This document shows positions 17,315 through 26,459 of a stretch of DNA of 64,000 nucleotides, piece by piece. The stretch spans positions 85,280-149,279 of the forward strand of contig NZ_NPBY01000013.1 of NCBI RefSeq assembly GCF_002272015.1, given 5' to 3'. The notes beneath the pieces were generated by a model. The model did no database searches. It was not told where the DNA came from and saw only the letters and a list, made by a program, of their open reading frames with translations. The stretch comes from Paenibacillus campinasensis (GTDB taxonomy: Bacteria; Bacillota; Bacilli; Paenibacillales; Paenibacillaceae). The position numbers were made by a program, and so were the translations under genes. Numbering within the stretch: position 1 is the first letter of the stretch; the number at the start of each line of letters is the position of its first letter.

Positions 17315-17579
17315 TACCATTCTCCCATGCTGTAAGTTTTTTTATCGAGAAATACGATATCTAAATTATGGCAAAGGGATAAAAATACTTCAAGCATAAA
17401 ACATTTTTACGTTCTTTTTACACAAAACGATTGATTATAAAATCATAAAATGTGAGAATGATACGTATGTTGACGAATGGTATATTATGGAATAGTATAA
17501 ACAACATGGTTGAAAAGTCTTAGGTTTCATAGTTTTGTAGTTGAATAGCACTAGTGATTCTGTGGAGAGGTGAGCGAGC

Positions 17580-18014
17580 TTGAAGAAAACAGCTTTTGTT
17601 TTTCCGGGACAGTCATCTCAGAGAATTGGTATGCTGACAGATCTGTATAGGGAAAGCGAACGGGTCAGGCACACTTTCGAAGAAGCTTCGGATGCCGTCG
17701 GGCTTGATATCGCGAGAATTTGCTTGGAAGGTCATCACGGGAGCCTGCAGGATATTTCGATCAGGCCTTACACTGCATTTTCCATCATCGACAACCTGCT
17801 GCTGCAATTACAACACTCCGTTAAATGGCATCACACCATCGACTATATTCAGAGACAACACATTCATACGTTTATCGAGCTTGGAAGCGGGCAAATTCTA
17901 TCCCGGCTTCTGAGACAGCATAGCAAGTCGATCGAAATCTATAACTACGAAACGGCCGCAGACCGCAATCGCTTGGCCTCATCCCTGTCACAGCTTGCAG
18001 AGGTAAGCGCATGA
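17580..18014 (+). pseudogene. Internally deleted malonyl-CoA acyltransferase (FabD/FenF-like)
   Basis: The first 70 or so residues match the N-terminus of trans-acting malonyltransferases (FVFPGQSSQRIGM, then FEEASDAVGLDI). The rest matches their C-terminus (VKWHHTIDYIQ, IHTFIELGSGQILSRLLRQ). The middle, including the catalytic GHSLGE serine loop and active-site His region, is absent, leaving 144 residues instead of about 300. The join is in frame, so a short protein could still be made but cannot be an acyltransferase. TTG start. Its end overlaps the thioesterase start by four bases, so the translational coupling of the original operon survives. Confidence 0.8.
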
Positions 18015-18730
18015 GGCTGTACACCGTGCCGTATGCTGGCGGCTACTCGTTTACTTACCTGAAATGGAAGCCGCTGCTTGCCCAGGGAATCAAGCTTCAT
18101 CCTATCGAGCTCCCCGGGCGAAGCGATGCCTCAAGAGACAGGCTGTGCTCGACCATCGAGGAGATGGCGGTACATTGCCTTCGCCACATCGAAGCGGATC
18201 AGGAGCCCTATACTTTGTTCGGTCACAGCATGGGCGCCTACGTGGTGCTGGAGGTATACCGGGCGCTTGAAGCGAGGGGGCTGCCGTTGCCGCAGCATCT
18301 AATTCTGTCCGGCATGAAGCCGCCGCATTTGTATGAGAACAAGAACCATCACTTGCTGGACGAAGCCAGCTTCAGAACGAAAATGCTCGAAATGGGCGGC
18401 ATCCCGTCACTGCTGGTGAACGAGGATGATTTTGCTGCGACCTTGTTCCGGCTTCTTCGAAACGACCTTCGTGCTGTAGAGCTGTACAGCTGGAAAGGAG
18501 AATTGCCTGTCTTCAGCTGCGATGTCAGCCTGTTTAACAGCGAGACCGACATTCGCCGCGAACACAAGCTCGAGTGGAATCGGTATTCCCGGAGGCCGTG
18601 CGGCTACTATTCATTCCGCGGAACGCATTTTTTTGTGAATGAGCGAACAGCCGACATCGTACAAGTGATCAATCAATTGCTTTGCCAGGAAGCAACCGTA
18701 ATCGAATCACGAGAGGGTGGTAGACGTTGA
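18011..18730 (+). CDS. Type II thioesterase of an NRPS/PKS pathway
   Basis: A 239-residue alpha/beta hydrolase of the GrsT/SrfAD class. Catalytic Ser73 lies in FGHSMGAY, with the acid around Asp180 and His206 in GTHFFVNE; PYAGGYSFTYLKW and ELPGR near the N-terminus are typical. These enzymes release wrongly loaded acyl groups from carrier proteins of peptide or polyketide synthetases. The gene looks intact and overlaps both neighbours by four bases (ATGA and TTGA), yet both are truncated, so its natural synthetase is missing from this locus. Confidence 0.9.
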   Translation: MRLYTVPYAGGYSFTYLKWKPLLAQGIKLHPIELPGRSDASRDRLCSTIEEMAVHCLRHIEADQEPYTLFGHSMGAYVVLEVYRALEARGLPLPQHLILSGMKPPHLYENKNHHLLDEASFRTKMLEMGGIPSLLVNEDDFAATLFRLLRNDLRAVELYSWKGELPVFSCDVSLFNSETDIRREHKLEWNRYSRRPCGYYSFRGTHFFVNERTADIVQVINQLLCQEATVIESREGGRR

Positions 18731-18903
18731 TAACGTTTGAAATGCATGAATCCAATGTCCGTTCGTATTGCCGCTGGTTTAACGATGTGTTTACCGGAGC
18801 AAAGAACGATGTCATTTTCGGCGAATCCGGGCGCGCTTACCTAGACTTTTTTGCAGGGGCAGGGGCTCTGAATTACGGCGCGGCAAGACCGGGCCGGGGA
18901 TAG
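18727..18903 (+). pseudogene. 5-prime fragment of a diaminobutyrate-type class III aminotransferase
   Basis: Translation from TTG at 18727 gives ITFEMHESNVRSYCRWFNDV and, after a further 26 residues, FFAGAGALNYG. This matches the start of EctB-like 2,4-diaminobutyrate/2-oxoglutarate aminotransferases before a stop at 18901-18903. The PLP-binding lysine domain is missing. 2,4-diaminobutyrate is a building block of several Paenibacillus lipopeptides, consistent with the neighbouring thioesterase and PPTase. It is a remnant, not a functional enzyme. Confidence 0.75.
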
Positions 18904-19196
18904 GGCCGAGAAGGATTACATCATCAGCCGGACCTGCGAATTATTTGGCTCCTACCATGAGGAGGATAAGTACACGGAGGGCCCTGTATGGTCAAGATCA
19001 GAGTGCTGATTTACCGCCAATGAACGTGTCCGGGAATCAGGAGGGGAAAGGGGCTGCATATGAGGGCAAGTCCACGAACGTGTATGTGTCTGGTAACCGG
19101 CTGCAATTCAGCTCGTTCTGTCCGAAAGGGGAGGAAGAAGCGTTGAGGGCGCATTTGGACCGCTTTTTGGAAGGAATGTTTCAGGAGGACTTATAA
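18904..19196 (+). pseudogene. Remnant coding segments, 3-prime end of an unknown biosynthetic gene
   Basis: Between the aminotransferase fragment and the PPTase, short frames read as protein but do not join. One (from about 18905) gives EKDYIISRTCELFGSYHEED before a stop. Another, from about 19020, reads NVYVSGNRLQFSSFCPKG and LRAHLDRFLEGMFQEDL and ends in a stop overlapping the PPTase ATG by one base (TAATG). That kept overlap suggests this was the genuine C-terminus of the preceding gene in the intact cluster. I cannot name the family; a condensation-type C-terminus is possible. Confidence 0.5.
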
Positions 19197-19888
19197 TGCC
19201 AGAGGTGTACATGGTTCAGTTGGACCCGCGCATTGGCCGGTCTCTCACCGATCAGGTGGTTCGTCATTTGTCAGCAGAAAGGCAAAGCCGGGTTGAGAAA
19301 TTCAGAAATTATATGGATGCAAGGCGTTCCATTACGGCAGAGCTGCTGGTTAGGAGGCTGGCAATGGATCAGCTGGGGGTGCGGAATGAAGATATTGTTT
19401 TTGGTGAGAACTCTTATAACAAGCCTTATCTCGTATCCAGCCCCCATTTTCATTATAATCTCTCTCATTCGGGCGAGTGGGTGGTGTGTGCGGTTGATCA
19501 ACAGCCGGTTGGCATTGATATTGAGCAGATCAAACCGATCGAACTGGATATCGCCAAAAATTTCTTTACGACCGCCGAGTACAACCGGCTGATGGAGGCG
19601 GATGAGGCCCAGCGGCTGGAGCAGTTTTATCAGTTGTGGACGTTGAAAGAAAGCTATATTAAAGCGGTGGGGCAAGGCTTGTCCATCCCGCTGGACTCCT
19701 TCTCATTTCGGCATGAGAACGGTGATGACCGTTTCACTCTGGAGACTCCTGCCCCAGAGCCATACCATTTGACGGCCACCCGCCTGCCGCCTAATTATGT
19801 GATGGCGGTATGTGCGATGGAAGAAGCAGCGATAGATCCGGTTGCTGTGAACGAACAAGAGCTGCTCGAAGGATTTCTTCGTCTGTAG
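19196..19888 (+). CDS. 4'-phosphopantetheinyl transferase, Sfp type
   Basis: A 230-residue two-lobed enzyme. Sfp motifs are present: HYNLSHSGEW with His91, VGIDIE with Asp108 and Glu110 (Mg/CoA binding), and WTLKESYIKAVGQGL with Glu152. It transfers phosphopantetheine from CoA to carrier proteins of NRPS/PKS or other synthetases. It is the last gene of the collapsed cluster, overlaps the preceding remnant by one base and is followed by a terminator. Selection may retain it because it can serve synthetases elsewhere in the genome. Confidence 0.94.
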   Translation: MPEVYMVQLDPRIGRSLTDQVVRHLSAERQSRVEKFRNYMDARRSITAELLVRRLAMDQLGVRNEDIVFGENSYNKPYLVSSPHFHYNLSHSGEWVVCAVDQQPVGIDIEQIKPIELDIAKNFFTTAEYNRLMEADEAQRLEQFYQLWTLKESYIKAVGQGLSIPLDSFSFRHENGDDRFTLETPAPEPYHLTATRLPPNYVMAVCAMEEAAIDPVAVNEQELLEGFLRL

Positions 19889-19922
19889 ACGAAAGAATGA
19901 CCGTATATAAGCAAGTGAAATT

Positions 19923-19966
19923 ATCTGCCTCGGAATTGGGTATCCGATTCTTGAGGCAGATTTTTT
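19923..19966 (+). terminator. Terminator after the PPTase gene
   Basis: ATCTGCCTC (19923-19931) pairs with GAGGCAGAT (19953-19961), with an inner GAATTGG/CCGATTC extension, followed by TTTTTT. It closes the remnant biosynthetic operon. Confidence 0.85.
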
Positions 19967-20255
19967 GTGGGCATATAAACAACATAGCTGAACTGTCTCC
20001 ATCAATATTAACCATAATTTATAAGAAAATCATAATTATGTATTCCTATGAATATATGTGGCATTCACAAGGTATAAATTTGTGAACTTCAACGGGAAAG
20101 CTCTTTAATTTGTCTAGTATATCTTTAATTTGACCTCTACTTGAAAAGGCTTTCATCATATAAATTGGGTTATAAACCAATATGGAAGGGAGTGGAAAGA
20201 AGCCTGTCGTTGATGAGAGACGGCAGATGATCATGATTGCAGGAGGGAACAGTTA
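19967..20255 (+). other. AT-rich leader of the GH85 gene
   Basis: The stretch is AT-rich and should contain the promoter of the large secreted glycosidase, but no pair of -35/-10 boxes with 17-base spacing stood out. CTGTCGT and ACGGCAG near 20204-20226 can form a 7-bp hairpin about 25 bases before the GGAGGG ribosome site. Together with the PPTase terminator it fills the 19889-20255 gap. Confidence 0.3.
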
Positions 20256-23200
20256 ATGAATGATCGAGGGAAGAAAAAAGGATTTCAAAAAATCACGTCA
20301 GTCGTACTGGCAACCGCGATGTTGCTATCGACTTTTCCGCTGATTGCGGAAGCGGGCGATACGTGGCCTTTTCAGGGGGCAAGCGCCCATGGAATCAACC
20401 AGCCTAGCGTGCACGGGTACACCAGCAGCCATGTTATGAACTGGAGCCCGGAAACCGATCCCGATGCGGAGCTGCTCAGATCACGAGTACCGCTGCAGAA
20501 GCGGATCGATCCTTTTGCGGCTACGCAGGCCAATCCAAACCTGAGTCCTGATGTAAAGATGATGAATGTTGCGGGCGATTATGGTAACGCATTCATAGAG
20601 AACGCGCCATATACGAATAAATTTGCGCAATATCATTTTAATTTCTGGCAATATATCGATTTTTACTCTTACTGGCATGGAACTGCAACCGCGTATACGC
20701 CTCCGGAGTACTATGACGACCTGGCACAGCGGGATTGGCAGCAAAAATGGTTTGAATTCGGCATGCTGAACATTCCGAACCCCACCTATACCGATGCAGC
20801 GCACAAGAACGGCGTTCTTTCTCTCGCAGGCATCTTCTTCTCCAATAATGATCGCGGTCAGCAGACCTATAAACAAATGATCGTTAAGGATGAGTCCGGT
20901 AATTACCCGGTAGCAGAGAAGTTAATTGAGATGGCACATTATTTTGGCTATGACGGGTATTTTGTTAACCAGGAGGAGCAAAATCCGAACGTAGCGATTG
21001 AGGATATCCCGGATTACATTGGATTTATGAAAGCGCTGCAAAAGGGAGGGCTATATGTACAGTGGTATGATTCGCTGAATACCTCCACGGGTCAAAACAT
21101 GTTTGCGCGAACATTTAATGATAACAACATTTCATTTTTGTATGACAAAGATACGGGGGAGCAGGTTTCGCAGTCCTTTTTCTTTGATTACGGAATGGGA
21201 AATAACCAAATCAATGCAGCCGAGAATTATCTCAGCACGCTTAATCAAACGTACGGAGAGCGCTTCAACATTTCTGATGTGGGCTACGCCGGACTTGAAG
21301 CCGGAAGGGACCGGTTCAAGAGCGTTCAAGGCTCGGCTTTGAGAAACAAGCTGGATAGCAATGGTCTGCCAAGACTGAGTATCTCGACGCTGGGAGCTGA
21401 TTTTGTACATGCGGGGCTCGACGAGGATATGGGGCAGCCTTGGCCCGTAAATCGCCGGGCGGAGAATGATTACCAATGGATGACGAAGGTTCGTGAGCAA
21501 TTATGGTGGTCCGGACCGAATATCGATCCGACCCACACGGCGGTATCAACCAGCAATACAGCCTCCGACGTGCATGCGGATAACCGCTATTGGCCGGGGA
21601 TGGCATCTGTGATTGCTGAACGCTCAGTCATTGGCGATACGCATTTTTACACAAATTTTAATACAGGACATGGTCTGTCCTATTATGTTAGCGGTGCGGT
21701 CTCGAATACGGAGGAATGGTCCAACATGAGTCTCCAGGACATTCCAGTCACTTGGCAGTGGTGGCAGGAGACGGCTGGAGACAAGCTGCAGGTCGACTTT
21801 GATTATGGGCCGGAATATAACATTGCGGATACATCCCGGTTCGACTATGAGCAAATCGGGGCTTATGAAGGCGGAAGCTCTCTGGTCGTAAGCGGCCAAT
21901 TAGATGCTGAAAATCTCTTGAGACTGTATAAGACGGATTTAAGCGTGGGAGCGGATTCCAAGCTGTCGGTTACATATAACAAAACCGCGGGTGATGATGG
22001 TTCCACGATGAGCATCGGTTTGATCATGAAGGACGATCCGAGCACGGTGATTCACATTCCTGTTCCGGACAGCGGTAGGAAAACCAATGGATGGGTTACC
22101 ACTGAACTTGATTTAAGTCCCTATGCTGGAGTATCGATTGCCACCCTCGGGCTTGTGTTTGATCCGGGTGCGGGAAGCGTAGCCGATTATCAGATGAACA
22201 TCGGTCAGCTGCGGATTTACGACGGTTCAATCGCCCAGCAGGCAGCGCCGACGGGACTGACGATCGCTGAAGCCTATACGGATACCGGGGAAATGGTCAT
22301 CACATGGAACATGGATCCAGACTATTCGAAGGTCAAGCAGTACAACATCTATGTGAATGATGTATATGTGGGCGGGAAGTATGATGACATCTTTTATATC
22401 AAAAACTTGCCAGCACGTTCAGGCGTCGTTAAGGTTGCCGCCGTCGGCGCGGACGGACGGGAAGGTGAGGCTGCGACAGTTCGCTTCGATTTAACCGAAT
22501 CTCCATCGGATATCATCGTCGATTCCCGCGAGAACGGCGACTTCCTGGTAAGCTGGACGAACCCGCAGAATACAGCAGCAAATATGACGGTCAGCGTGAA
22601 GTCCCGGAACTGGATTACGACACCTGCCCCAGTATCTGAGCGCATAACGGTACCAGCAGGGGAGACCTCTGTTATGTTCCAAGGCATGCCGATAAACGGT
22701 GACGACTATATCGTGACGTTATCCGCCGCGAATATAACGCCTGTATCGGTCAGCGGCAATTTCATTGACAAGGTGGCTGAGCCATATGCCGAGGACTGGT
22801 CCTGGGATGGCAATACGCTGAATTTGCCGATGCCGAACACAAGGGATTGGCGGTATATGTATGTCTACGAGGATGGGAAGCTTAGAGAATTCCCGACAAC
22901 TTATAATGTGGGCAATAAAGACCGCATCATTCGCGGGAGAACGACCAAGGCCAGCTTGAAATTCACTTCGACTGCCCAGAACGTATATGTGGTCATGGAG
23001 GACTATGCAGGCAACAGATCGGAACCGGTATATCTGAAAGGCAAAGCGCGTTATATCGTAACGTTTGATACCAACGGCGGGGTGCCTGCTGTTCCGCATA
23101 TGGAAGCTGCTTTTCATGCCCCAATTGCCGAACCAGCGGCGGTCAGCAGAGCCGGTTATGTGTTTGACGGTTGGTATACTGCCAATGGAGTAAAGTGGGA

Positions 23201-25532
23201 TTTTGCTTCAGACACGGTCAAGGAAGATGTTACGTTAACAGCGAAATGGAAGCTCGCGGCACCTGAGGTTCGAATGAGCAAATCAGGAGCATTCCGAGAG
23301 GGAGGCAGCGGTTCGCTGTTTGCGGTTGCGGTCGGCCAAGGAACGCTATCCTATGAATGGCATGAAGATCACGGAAGCGGATATACTCCGATATCGGTGA
23401 CCGAAGCGACTTATGCGCTTCCTGCAATCACGATGGATATGGAGGGCTCCAAGTACAAAGTTGTCGTCACGAACGAGGATGGTTTAGCAGCGGAAGCCGA
23501 AACCATCGTGTCGGTTGTATCGGCTGATGCTGATCTGATCGCTCCCGGCTTTGAAACAGATCTGGATACAATCCAGACCGTGACAACCGGAGATACGGTT
23601 ACGCTGTTCGTTGTTCCAGAGGGAGATGTGGATTCGCTGGCATGGGAAGCCAAGGCACCGGGCGAAGATGAGTGGTCACCGATAGCACACGGCATTCCTG
23701 TCTACACATTCACGGCAAATGCTGAGGATAACGGGACCGAGTACCGGGTAGTGCTAACCGGAAAGGAACCAGGAGGCACCCATCCTGTTACAGCGGTAAG
23801 CCAGCAACTGACGCTGCAGGTTAACCCGATTGTCTCCGTGCCAGAACCACAAATTCAAGATGTGACGATATCCAATAATTCGGCAAAAACCGGTGATGAA
23901 GTCAGCATTACCGTTCAAGCGACCGGTTCGGATACGCTCCGTTATCAATGGCGCAAGGACAATGCTTCCATTCCGGGAGCTACTGATGCCGTATATCGCA
24001 TGGAGAGCGTCACTGAAGCTGATGCAGGAATCTATACAGTGGAAGTGACTAATTTAAAGCTTGTAGACGGTCAGGAATATAGCGCTTCGAAAATGAGTGA
24101 TCCGGTTCAATTGACGGTAGAAGCGTCGGTTTCAACGGAATGGATGCAATTGCAAAATCTGTTGTCCGAAATTGATGTGCTGAGAGCCAATGATCCATAT
24201 ACGGCCGAGTCGATCGCTGCATTAAGGTCAAGTTCTGCTTACAGCACCGCCAAGTCGCTGACCGCTGGCCATGTGGCTAACGAACTCGCCCAAGCCTATG
24301 CTAATCTGCTCCAGGCCAAGAGGGTTATTCTGGTTGTTTATGTTCCGGTGACCCCGCCGGTAACTTCTCCGGGATCTGGTTCAGGGAACGGGACGCCAGG
24401 AAATACACCAGCACCGGCTCCGAGGCCGGATACAGGCTCAACGGTAGCGGTCATCTCTCCTGAAGAGCTTGGCAAACCGGAGACGGACGGCGTGAAGACG
24501 ATCGCTATCGGTCCCGACGTAACAACGATTGAGCTGCCGCTTCATGCTAGCGAACTTCTCGGATCAAGCCGTCTGGAAGTGGCAACGGATCGGTTGACCA
24601 TTGAATTAGGAACGGAAATTCTAAGCCAATTACGGGATTTGACACAGGGTGGAGCGTCTTCCGGCGGCAAAATTGTGATTGGCATTCAGACGGAGTTGCT
24701 GAATGAATCTGTAACGAACCGAAACATGGTGAATGTTAACGGCTATGCTGTAGGGGTAAATCTTGCCGTCGTGACTCATGATGGCCAGACGCAAGCTTTA
24801 TCTGAGCTTGTACAGCCTCTGAAGATCAAGCTGTCCGTCGGTGCTTCTAACCATGTTGATTTGCTGGGAATTTACCAAGTAGGCAGCAACGGTTCCTTGA
24901 CTTATGTGGGCGGAACACGTGTGGGAGAGATGCTGGAGACTGAGGTGAAGCAAACCGGAATGTTTGTTTTAATGGAGTACCATGCCAATTTCACCGATGT
25001 TCCGAATCATCACTGGGCTGCCGAAGCCGTTCAAATATTGGCAGCCAAGCACTTAATCAAGGGTGTATCCGAGGATCAATATCAGCCTCATCGCCCGGTT
25101 ACGCGGGCAGAGTTCGTGGCTATTATGGCCAGAGCATTGGGACTGCAGGATGCCGAGACTCTGAACTTCAGCGATGTCGCGGAAGGTGCATGGTACGAGG
25201 AGGAACTGGCCCGAATGGTGAAGGCAGGCTTGATCAATGGCCGTAAGGAAGACCGTTTCGAGCCAAATGAAAGCATCAGTCGCCAGGAGATCGTTACCAT
25301 CTTGATGCGGGCATACAGGCTGGAGCATGGGGATCAGCCGATCGAGCCGTCTGCGAGTGTTTTTGCCGATGAAGCAAGCGTTGCGCCTTGGGCACTGCTC
25401 AATGTGAGGGAGGCGGCGGCAATCGGATTGGTTCAAGGACGGGGCAATCATTTTGCACCGGCCGAACCAGCCAGCCGCGCGGAAACAGCCCAGATGATAT
25501 TGAATTATATTCGGGCAGAATCTTCTAAATAA
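20256..25532 (+). CDS. SLH-anchored endo-beta-N-acetylglucosaminidase, GH85
   Basis: A 1758-residue surface protein. Signal peptide 1-33 (cleavage AEA-GD) is followed by a GH85 barrel (about 80-560). The active site is GYFVNQE with Asn238 and Glu240, the Asn-x-Glu pair of GH85 that cleaves the chitobiose core of N-glycans by a substrate-assisted mechanism. Beyond it come a jelly-roll/FN3-like region (to about 800), an InlB/Listeria-Bacteroides repeat (about 932-998, VTFDTNGG...GYVFDGWYT), three Ig-like modules (about 998-1288), a FIVAR-like helical segment (about 1291-1358), a Pro/Gly/Thr linker, a beta domain, and three SLH repeats (about 1575-1755) for cell-wall attachment. Likely role: stripping glycans from glycoproteins at the cell surface. 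Confidence 0.94.
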   Translation: MNDRGKKKGFQKITSVVLATAMLLSTFPLIAEAGDTWPFQGASAHGINQPSVHGYTSSHVMNWSPETDPDAELLRSRVPLQKRIDPFAATQANPNLSPDVKMMNVAGDYGNAFIENAPYTNKFAQYHFNFWQYIDFYSYWHGTATAYTPPEYYDDLAQRDWQQKWFEFGMLNIPNPTYTDAAHKNGVLSLAGIFFSNNDRGQQTYKQMIVKDESGNYPVAEKLIEMAHYFGYDGYFVNQEEQNPNVAIEDIPDYIGFMKALQKGGLYVQWYDSLNTSTGQNMFARTFNDNNISFLYDKDTGEQVSQSFFFDYGMGNNQINAAENYLSTLNQTYGERFNISDVGYAGLEAGRDRFKSVQGSALRNKLDSNGLPRLSISTLGADFVHAGLDEDMGQPWPVNRRAENDYQWMTKVREQLWWSGPNIDPTHTAVSTSNTASDVHADNRYWPGMASVIAERSVIGDTHFYTNFNTGHGLSYYVSGAVSNTEEWSNMSLQDIPVTWQWWQETAGDKLQVDFDYGPEYNIADTSRFDYEQIGAYEGGSSLVVSGQLDAENLLRLYKTDLSVGADSKLSVTYNKTAGDDGSTMSIGLIMKDDPSTVIHIPVPDSGRKTNGWVTTELDLSPYAGVSIATLGLVFDPGAGSVADYQMNIGQLRIYDGSIAQQAAPTGLTIAEAYTDTGEMVITWNMDPDYSKVKQYNIYVNDVYVGGKYDDIFYIKNLPARSGVVKVAAVGADGREGEAATVRFDLTESPSDIIVDSRENGDFLVSWTNPQNTAANMTVSVKSRNWITTPAPVSERITVPAGETSVMFQGMPINGDDYIVTLSAANITPVSVSGNFIDKVAEPYAEDWSWDGNTLNLPMPNTRDWRYMYVYEDGKLREFPTTYNVGNKDRIIRGRTTKASLKFTSTAQNVYVVMEDYAGNRSEPVYLKGKARYIVTFDTNGGVPAVPHMEAAFHAPIAEPAAVSRAGYVFDGWYTANGVKWDFASDTVKEDVTLTAKWKLAAPEVRMSKSGAFREGGSGSLFAVAVGQGTLSYEWHEDHGSGYTPISVTEATYALPAITMDMEGSKYKVVVTNEDGLAAEAETIVSVVSADADLIAPGFETDLDTIQTVTTGDTVTLFVVPEGDVDSLAWEAKAPGEDEWSPIAHGIPVYTFTANAEDNGTEYRVVLTGKEPGGTHPVTAVSQQLTLQVNPIVSVPEPQIQDVTISNNSAKTGDEVSITVQATGSDTLRYQWRKDNASIPGATDAVYRMESVTEADAGIYTVEVTNLKLVDGQEYSASKMSDPVQLTVEASVSTEWMQLQNLLSEIDVLRANDPYTAESIAALRSSSAYSTAKSLTAGHVANELAQAYANLLQAKRVILVVYVPVTPPVTSPGSGSGNGTPGNTPAPAPRPDTGSTVAVISPEELGKPETDGVKTIAIGPDVTTIELPLHASELLGSSRLEVATDRLTIELGTEILSQLRDLTQGGASSGGKIVIGIQTELLNESVTNRNMVNVNGYAVGVNLAVVTHDGQTQALSELVQPLKIKLSVGASNHVDLLGIYQVGSNGSLTYVGGTRVGEMLETEVKQTGMFVLMEYHANFTDVPNHHWAAEAVQILAAKHLIKGVSEDQYQPHRPVTRAEFVAIMARALGLQDAETLNFSDVAEGAWYEEELARMVKAGLINGRKEDRFEPNESISRQEIVTILMRAYRLEHGDQPIEPSASVFADEASVAPWALLNVREAAAIGLVQGRGNHFAPAEPASRAETAQMILNYIRAESSK

Positions 25533-25544
25533 GTCATACGAATC

Positions 25545-25581
25545 AAGGCGCTGGTGAGGCATGTTCACCGGCGCCTTGTTA
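25545..25581 (+). terminator. Terminator after the GH85 gene
   Basis: AAGGCGCTGGTGA pairs with TCACCGGCGCCTT (one wobble) around a short loop and is followed by GTTACAT. The stem is strong; the T-tract is short. Confidence 0.65.
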
Positions 25582-25750
25582 CATATCTCTGTAGGAATGA
25601 ACGCAGCGGTCCTTATGCCATAGGAAACAAGCTTCTGCATAAAATGACCGGCGACCTTCGTTTGGACGTGAACATGATGCTCACGCCAAAGTCAGCTCTT
25701 TAAATTCTAATTCCAGGGTTTACAACATACCAAAAATAAAATATCATAAG

Positions 25751-25770
25751 ATATATAACATGTGATATAT
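25751..25770 (+). promoter_or_regulatory. 20-bp near-palindrome, candidate TetR operator
   Basis: The sequence centred on ACATGT is palindromic at 18 of 20 positions (flanks ATATATA and GATATAT) and lies 25 bases before the TetR start, overlapping the likely -10 region. TetR regulators typically bind such operators in their own promoter, so autorepression is likely. Confidence 0.55.
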
Positions 25771-25795
25771 AATGATTGTGACAGGAGTGTCAGTC

Positions 25796-26377
25796 ATGCC
25801 GCCAAAGAAAAAATTTACCGCAGAGCAAATTGTAGAAACGGCATTCCATATTGCCAAAACGGAAGGGATGGACAGCATAACGATCCGAAAGGTGGCCGAG
25901 CAGATGGGAAGCTCGATTGCGCCGATCTATGTCAATTTTGAGGATGTGGAGGAGCTGAAGCGTGCCGTGGTGCAGAGAGTGCATGAGCTGGGGAAGCAGA
26001 TGGTGCTAGAGCAGGATACGGGCAGCCCGTTCGGTGATATCGGGGCGGCAAGCCTCCAGTTTGCCAAGGAATATCCGATATTGTTCAGGGATTTGGCCAT
26101 GAAGCCCAACGATTATATGCAAAATTATGATCAGGATATGGGCGATGCGCTGGTCAGCCATATGAAGCAGGATCCGGACCTTGCAGAGTTTGACGAAGAG
26201 GAGCTGCGGCTGATTTTGTTCAAAATGAGGGTGTTCCAGGCGGGTCTGTCGATCATGGCTGTAAATGGGCAGCTGCCGGCCGAGATGGATCTGGATCATT
26301 TGAAGGCGCTTCTTGACGATGCCGCTGAGGATGTCGTGCTGGCTGCACGATGGCGCAAAAGCAAGGGAAGCAACTGA
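25796..26377 (+). CDS. TetR/AcrR family transcriptional regulator
   Basis: A 193-residue repressor. The N-terminal helix-turn-helix (FTAEQIVETAFHIAKTEGMD and ITIRKVAEQMGSSIAPIYVNF) is typical TetR; the all-helical C-terminal domain (about 60-190) binds an unknown ligand. The ATG at 25796 is chosen because AGGAG lies nine bases upstream; an in-frame ATG at 25772 lacks a ribosome site. It precedes a serine hydrolase gene by 82 bases in the same direction and probably regulates it together with itself. Confidence 0.88.
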   Translation: MPPKKKFTAEQIVETAFHIAKTEGMDSITIRKVAEQMGSSIAPIYVNFEDVEELKRAVVQRVHELGKQMVLEQDTGSPFGDIGAASLQFAKEYPILFRDLAMKPNDYMQNYDQDMGDALVSHMKQDPDLAEFDEEELRLILFKMRVFQAGLSIMAVNGQLPAEMDLDHLKALLDDAAEDVVLAARWRKSKGSN

Positions 26378-26459
26378 GAAGACTGATAAGCGTAATCCGG
26401 CGTAAGACAGGCCGCTTACAGCGGGACGGGAGCCGGGAATGATAAGGGGGAATTTGAAA

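Noticed and set aside
17580..18014. Reading the malonyltransferase-like gene as a small functional enzyme
   Set aside because: The catalytic serine loop and central domain are missing, so it is listed as a pseudogene.
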